Source of the DNA: Onchidella celtica
Lineage: Eukaryota > Mollusca > Gastropoda > Systellommatophora > Onchidiidae
Direction: 5' to 3'
NCBI GenBank assembly: GCA_963931925.1
Contig: OZ007579.1
Coordinates: 24,895,269-24,959,268, forward strand
DNA: 64,000 bases
The notes below the pieces were generated by a model. The model ran no database searches and was not told where the DNA came from. It saw only the letters and a list, made by a program, of their open reading frames with translations. The translations under genes and the position numbers were made by a program. Positions 60,630 through 64,000 of this stretch are shown here, piece after piece; the first letter of the stretch is position 1; each line of letters starts with the position of its first letter.

Positions 60630-63600
60630 ATGGCGGAACTCCAACAACTAATGAAGTTGGGTAAGGAACTTGGCCTGGAGGGAGAGGAGCTACGCGGCTG
60701 GATTAAAGAACAGCAGGCGGATTTGCGCGATGAGCGTGCTAAAGATAGAGAGCGAGAAAAAGAGGCTCAAGAGCGACAGAGAGAAGAGGAAAGGGAGTTT
60801 AAGCAACAGGAAAGAGAGGCTAAGGAACGGGAGCAGGAGAGGGAGTTAAAGTTAAGGGAGATAGAAGCTCAAGAACGGGAGATAAAGTTAAAGGAGATAG
60901 AGGCGCAAGTAAAGATCGCCGAGTTGGATATCAAAAAGAATGCGCCAACAGAAACAGTTGAGCGGCAGGTATACAATAAAGGTGGCGTTAGGATTAAGCT
61001 CCCTACGTTCGACGACCGGAAGGACGACATAGACGCCTTCCTTTACAGGTTCGAACTGAACGCACAATTGCAATGGGGGGAAAATAAGGAATTATGGTCC
61101 ACGTACCTGGCGTCTCTATTGCAGGGGCGAGCGTTAACCTACTTTAAAGAGCTACAGCGCGAAGACGTGCAAGATTACGATAAGCTGAAGGCTTTGCTGC
61201 TTCGCCGATTTGCGCGTACCGAGGAATATTTCCGGGAGCAGTTTAGGCGAGCACGTGCGGATACCAGGGAGGACTTTGCTGCCTTCGTCGCGAGACTAAC
61301 GGAATATTTCGCGAACTGGGTAGACTTGGCGCATGTGGGCGCGGATTTTGCTAAACTGAAAGACCTAATGATCCGTGACCAGCTGTACGCGTCGTGCCAT
61401 AAAGATCTGGTGGCCTTCCTGAAAGAAAACGAACCCGCGACGGTGCAGGAGGCGTCTAAGTTGGCGGAAGCATACCGTACGGCACATCCGTCCAAACTGG
61501 TCGCCAGGGCGTACGTCCAAGATGCTGGGTACGTCGCCGTTGTCGAGGGGTCGCCGACAGGACATAAAGACAGGTCGCGTCAGCGTGGTGCCTATAGTGG
61601 GCAAGCCCAGGGGCAGCGTAGGGGCTATCACCAATCACCGGCATATGGATCCGGTAAGTTTGACCGAGCAGGAGGGCTAGGTCGCGGTAATGGCCGGGGG
61701 CGATTTGTGACCTTTGCCGATGACCGACGGCATAGGGACTTTAGTTCCGGTCGCGATGGGTCACGGGGACCCAGGCCTAGTGCAGCACAGGGAGCGGAGT
61801 GTTGGACTTGCGGACGCGTGGGTCACTTTTCACGCGAGTGTAGGGCCGCGAAGTGTTGGAACTGCGGTAGAGCAGATCACATCAGCGTGAATTGCCCTGC
61901 AGGTAGGATAGCGGCGAACGTGGACAGTAGCTCCAGTCCATGTTCCCCAAATAAATTTCATCATGAGGCTGCGTGTGTTACATCGGACAACGGAGGCGGA
62001 CAGTATTCTAAGTGTCCCAGTTGTGAGAAGTTATTATCTTCCGGTGTTTTACCTTGTGGGAGAAAGATCCCCGTTCTAAATTCATGTCATACAGGAGGTG
62101 GTCTTAGGGTTTATCCGGGGTTTGTTGGGGACGAACCGGTCTCGGTTTTACGAGATACAGGATCTACCGTTGTGGGAGTGCATAGGGACTGCATTCGGGA
62201 TTCACAGCTTACAGGTGAGACTGTCCCGTGCATCCAATTTTCGGGGGCCATTGAGAAATTACCCATGGCAAGAATAGTGATAGATACACCTTTCCTTAGC
62301 GGGGAAGTCGAAGCAGTCGTTGGTTGTTTTCCAGGCGCCCAGCTCATCATTGGGAATGTATCACGGGTAGTTTCCCCTTCCGATGAGAACGTGCAAGCAT
62401 GGTCGCAATCAAAAGGTATTGACTTTTGCGCCGCTGTCGAAACACGTCGACGGGTAGCTGATAAAGATAAGATTAGACCTTTGGCGACGCCAGCGGTCAA
62501 CCTAGATATCACGCCAGAGCGCTTGGCGAGATTACAAAGGGAGGACCCATCATTAAACCCATGTTTTGGGGAAGCGCGAACCGAGAAAACGAGGAGATAT
62601 AAGAACGGGTCGTCCTCCTTTGTTGTTCAGGCGGGCATTCTGTTCCGTAAGTATGTAACGGTGGCCTCCATTTTAAAGCAGGTCGTTGTGCCAGCGTTGC
62701 TGATCGCAACAGTATTGCATTTGGCACATGATGTCCCATTAGCGGGTCATATGGGGATAGCTAGAACCAAAGAAAGGGTTCTTAAAAATTTTTACTGGCC
62801 ATCGATCCACAGAGATGTGCAAGTCTATTGTAAGACGTGCAGTGCGTGCCAAAAGACGACGCATAAGGGTCGTACACCCCAGGCTCCTTTTCAGAAGATC
62901 CCCACGGTCTCGGAACCGTTTAAAAAGGTCTCGATAGACCTTGTTGGCCCCATTCACCCAGCGACCGATAGGGGGAATCGATTTTTCTTAACGGTCATAT
63001 GTAATGCTACGAGATGGCCAGAGGCGATTCCTCTGCGGACCATAACGTCTGAGGCAGTCGCGGAAGCGTTGTTTGCAATTTTCGCTAGGGTAGGAATACC
63101 AGAGCAAATTCTGTCTGATAGGGGCGCGCAATTTACGTCGGAGATGATGAAGGAATTGTTCCGCTTATTCAGCATACAACCCATCACTACCACCCCTTAT
63201 CATCCGCAGGCTAATGGCATGTGCGAGAGATTGAACTCGACGTTAAAGTCGATGCTGCGTAAGGTAGCTGCTGACCGCCCTAAAGATTGGGATAGATATA
63301 TCCCTGCAGTGTTATTCGCGTACAGAGAGGTACGGCAGGAGTCAACGGGATTCTCGCCGTTTGAAATGATGTACGGTCGTAGTCCTAGGGGTCCAACTGA
63401 TGTTCTTCGGGACATGATGACGTCGCCATCATCGGGAGACGATGATCAGATTTCGGTGTTTCAGTACCTTGTTGATTTAAGAGAAAGATTATCTTCAGCG
63501 CGCACTATAGCAAAAGAAGCTTCTATTATCGCTTCGAAAAGAGCAAAAGACTATAAAGATAGAGGTTCCAAACTGAGAATTTTTAAGCCAGGAGACAAGG

Positions 63601-64000
63601 TCCTATTGTTGTTACCTACGGACCATAATAAGTTATTGATGACATGGAAAGGCCCTTATGTTATTGAGCGAGTTGTTTCAAAGGTAGATTACGCTATCCA
63701 CGTTGATGGAACGAGTAAGGTTTTCCATGTTAATATGCTACAGAGATTTTATGAGAGACCACAGTATCTGTGTGCACAGACAAGACCAGAGGAGAATGTC
63801 TTCTCTATTGCTTGTACGGGGGTCGTAGACCAGTTGGACTGTGACGTAAGCGACACCGAGGCGCAGGAAGAGTTACAAATTCAATTGCCGGAGTTAACTG
63901 CGACACAAGGTTACAGGGACGTAAAAATTAACCCTGACCTTACGAGTTCAAGGAGTAGGGAACTTAAGACCCTGTTAGCGTCATTCCCGGATGTTGTTAC
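60630..64000 (+). CDS. Gag-Pol polyprotein of a Gmr1-like Ty3/Gypsy element, 3' end outside window
   Basis: One open frame of 1,123 codons from ATG 60630 to the window end, with no stop or frameshift. In order: a short N-terminus; a highly charged Arg/Glu/Lys helix (about residues 34-100); a Gag capsid region whose second half (EEYFREQFRRARADTREDF.., about 61213-61485) looks like a SCAN domain; an Arg/Gly-rich stretch; two CCHC zinc knuckles (61800-61841 and 61854-61895); an aspartic protease (DTGST at 62154); an integrase with an HHCC zinc finger (about 62716-62860), DD(35)E catalytic residues (Asp 62937, Asp 63117, Glu 63225) and a GPY module (WKGPYVIE..HVNML, about 63645-63740). The frame then enters what looks like the start of reverse transcriptase (LKTLLASFPDVV). 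Only about 180 residues lie between protease and integrase, too few for RT and RNase H. Integrase therefore precedes RT, as in Gmr1. The intact frame and complete catalytic triad suggest a recent, possibly competent copy. Confidence 0.9.
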   Translation, partial: MAELQQLMKLGKELGLEGEELRGWIKEQQADLRDERAKDREREKEAQERQREEEREFKQQEREAKEREQERELKLREIEAQEREIKLKEIEAQVKIAELDIKKNAPTETVERQVYNKGGVRIKLPTFDDRKDDIDAFLYRFELNAQLQWGENKELWSTYLASLLQGRALTYFKELQREDVQDYDKLKALLLRRFARTEEYFREQFRRARADTREDFAAFVARLTEYFANWVDLAHVGADFAKLKDLMIRDQLYASCHKDLVAFLKENEPATVQEASKLAEAYRTAHPSKLVARAYVQDAGYVAVVEGSPTGHKDRSRQRGAYSGQAQGQRRGYHQSPAYGSGKFDRAGGLGRGNGRGRFVTFADDRRHRDFSSGRDGSRGPRPSAAQGAECWTCGRVGHFSRECRAAKCWNCGRADHISVNCPAGRIAANVDSSSSPCSPNKFHHEAACVTSDNGGGQYSKCPSCEKLLSSGVLPCGRKIPVLNSCHTGGGLRVYPGFVGDEPVSVLRDTGSTVVGVHRDCIRDSQLTGETVPCIQFSGAIEKLPMARIVIDTPFLSGEVEAVVGCFPGAQLIIGNVSRVVSPSDENVQAWSQSKGIDFCAAVETRRRVADKDKIRPLATPAVNLDITPERLARLQREDPSLNPCFGEARTEKTRRYKNGSSSFVVQAGILFRKYVTVASILKQVVVPALLIATVLHLAHDVPLAGHMGIARTKERVLKNFYWPSIHRDVQVYCKTCSACQKTTHKGRTPQAPFQKIPTVSEPFKKVSIDLVGPIHPATDRGNRFFLTVICNATRWPEAIPLRTITSEAVAEALFAIFARVGIPEQILSDRGAQFTSEMMKELFRLFSIQPITTTPYHPQANGMCERLNSTLKSMLRKVAADRPKDWDRYIPAVLFAYREVRQESTGFSPFEMMYGRSPRGPTDVLRDMMTSPSSGDDDQISVFQYLVDLRERLSSARTIAKEASIIASKRAKDYKDRGSKLRIFKPGDKVLLLLPTDHNKLLMTWKGPYVIERVVSKVDYAIHVDGTSKVFHVNMLQRFYERPQYLCAQTRPEENVFSIACTGVVDQLDCDVSDTEAQEELQIQLPELTATQGYRDVKINPDLTSSRSRELKTLLASFPDVV
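61800..61895 (+). other. Two CCHC zinc knuckles in Gag
   Basis: CWTCGRVGHFSREC and CWNCGRADHISVNC both fit CX2CX4HX4C, separated by four residues. They are nucleocapsid RNA-binding modules and mark the Gag end of the polyprotein. Confidence 0.9.

Noticed and set aside
61175-63415. Series of minus-strand open frames of 60-130 codons
   Set aside because: Antisense shadows of the intact Gag-Pol frame on the plus strand.

Overview
This is animal nuclear DNA: AT-leaning, gene-poor, with long introns bounded by GT..AG, simple repeats, long G/C homopolymer runs, MITEs, a dead CR1/L2-type LINE and an LTR retrotransposon. The kinase sequence and repeat types suggest an invertebrate, most likely a lophotrochozoan such as a mollusc. 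That placement is an inference.

The only host gene I can support is a LAMMER-family (CDC-like, CLK/Doa) dual-specificity kinase on the plus strand. Nine constitutive exons run from 20006 to 36144, and all splice phases fit. They encode the pre-kinase segment, the P-loop (GEGTFGKVV), the ATP-binding lysine (LALKVIK), the catalytic loop (HTDLKPEN), DFG, the CLK activation segment and the EHLAMMER signature. A possible short first coding exon lies at 8849-8950. The rest of 1-20005 reads as upstream or intronic DNA.

The 3' half of the gene is unusual. The exon after EHLAMMER is present twice (A1 36753-36840, A2 38584-38674), and frame arithmetic requires exactly one of them. The next exon, which closes the kinase domain, is also present twice (B1 40981-43308, B2 47669-47884). 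B1 continues into a disordered tail of about 730 residues that contains a textbook PAM2 motif (binds poly(A)-binding protein) and TQT motifs of the dynein light chain LC8 type. B2 ends after 71 codons at a UGA followed by CGG. The frame then stays open for 166 more codons of Tyr/Gln/Asn/Ser-rich, prion-like sequence. This makes B2 a candidate for stop-codon readthrough, recoding or recent stop gain. The locus could therefore make at least four kinase cores with two or three very different C-termini.

From 43309 to 57610 the window holds 3' UTR, intron and intergenic DNA. The introns and one 3' UTR contain two MITE families: four copies of a ~105-bp TGTTA-ended family and two ~300-bp TTAA-flanked piggyBac-like elements. 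A 5'-truncated, mutated LINE lies on the minus strand at about 53760-55100. A degenerate minisatellite (about 57611-58440) ends exactly where the LTR element begins.

From 58441 to the window end lies the 5' part of an apparently intact Ty3/Gypsy-class element: a 1,196-bp LTR (TGTCAC..GTGACA), a tRNA-Pro-like primer binding site, and one uninterrupted Gag-Pol frame from 60630 onward. Its domain order is Gag (with a SCAN-like capsid region), two zinc knuckles, protease, integrase, GPY module, then what looks like the start of reverse transcriptase. Integrase before RT is the order of the Gmr1-like lineage, not of ordinary Gypsy elements.
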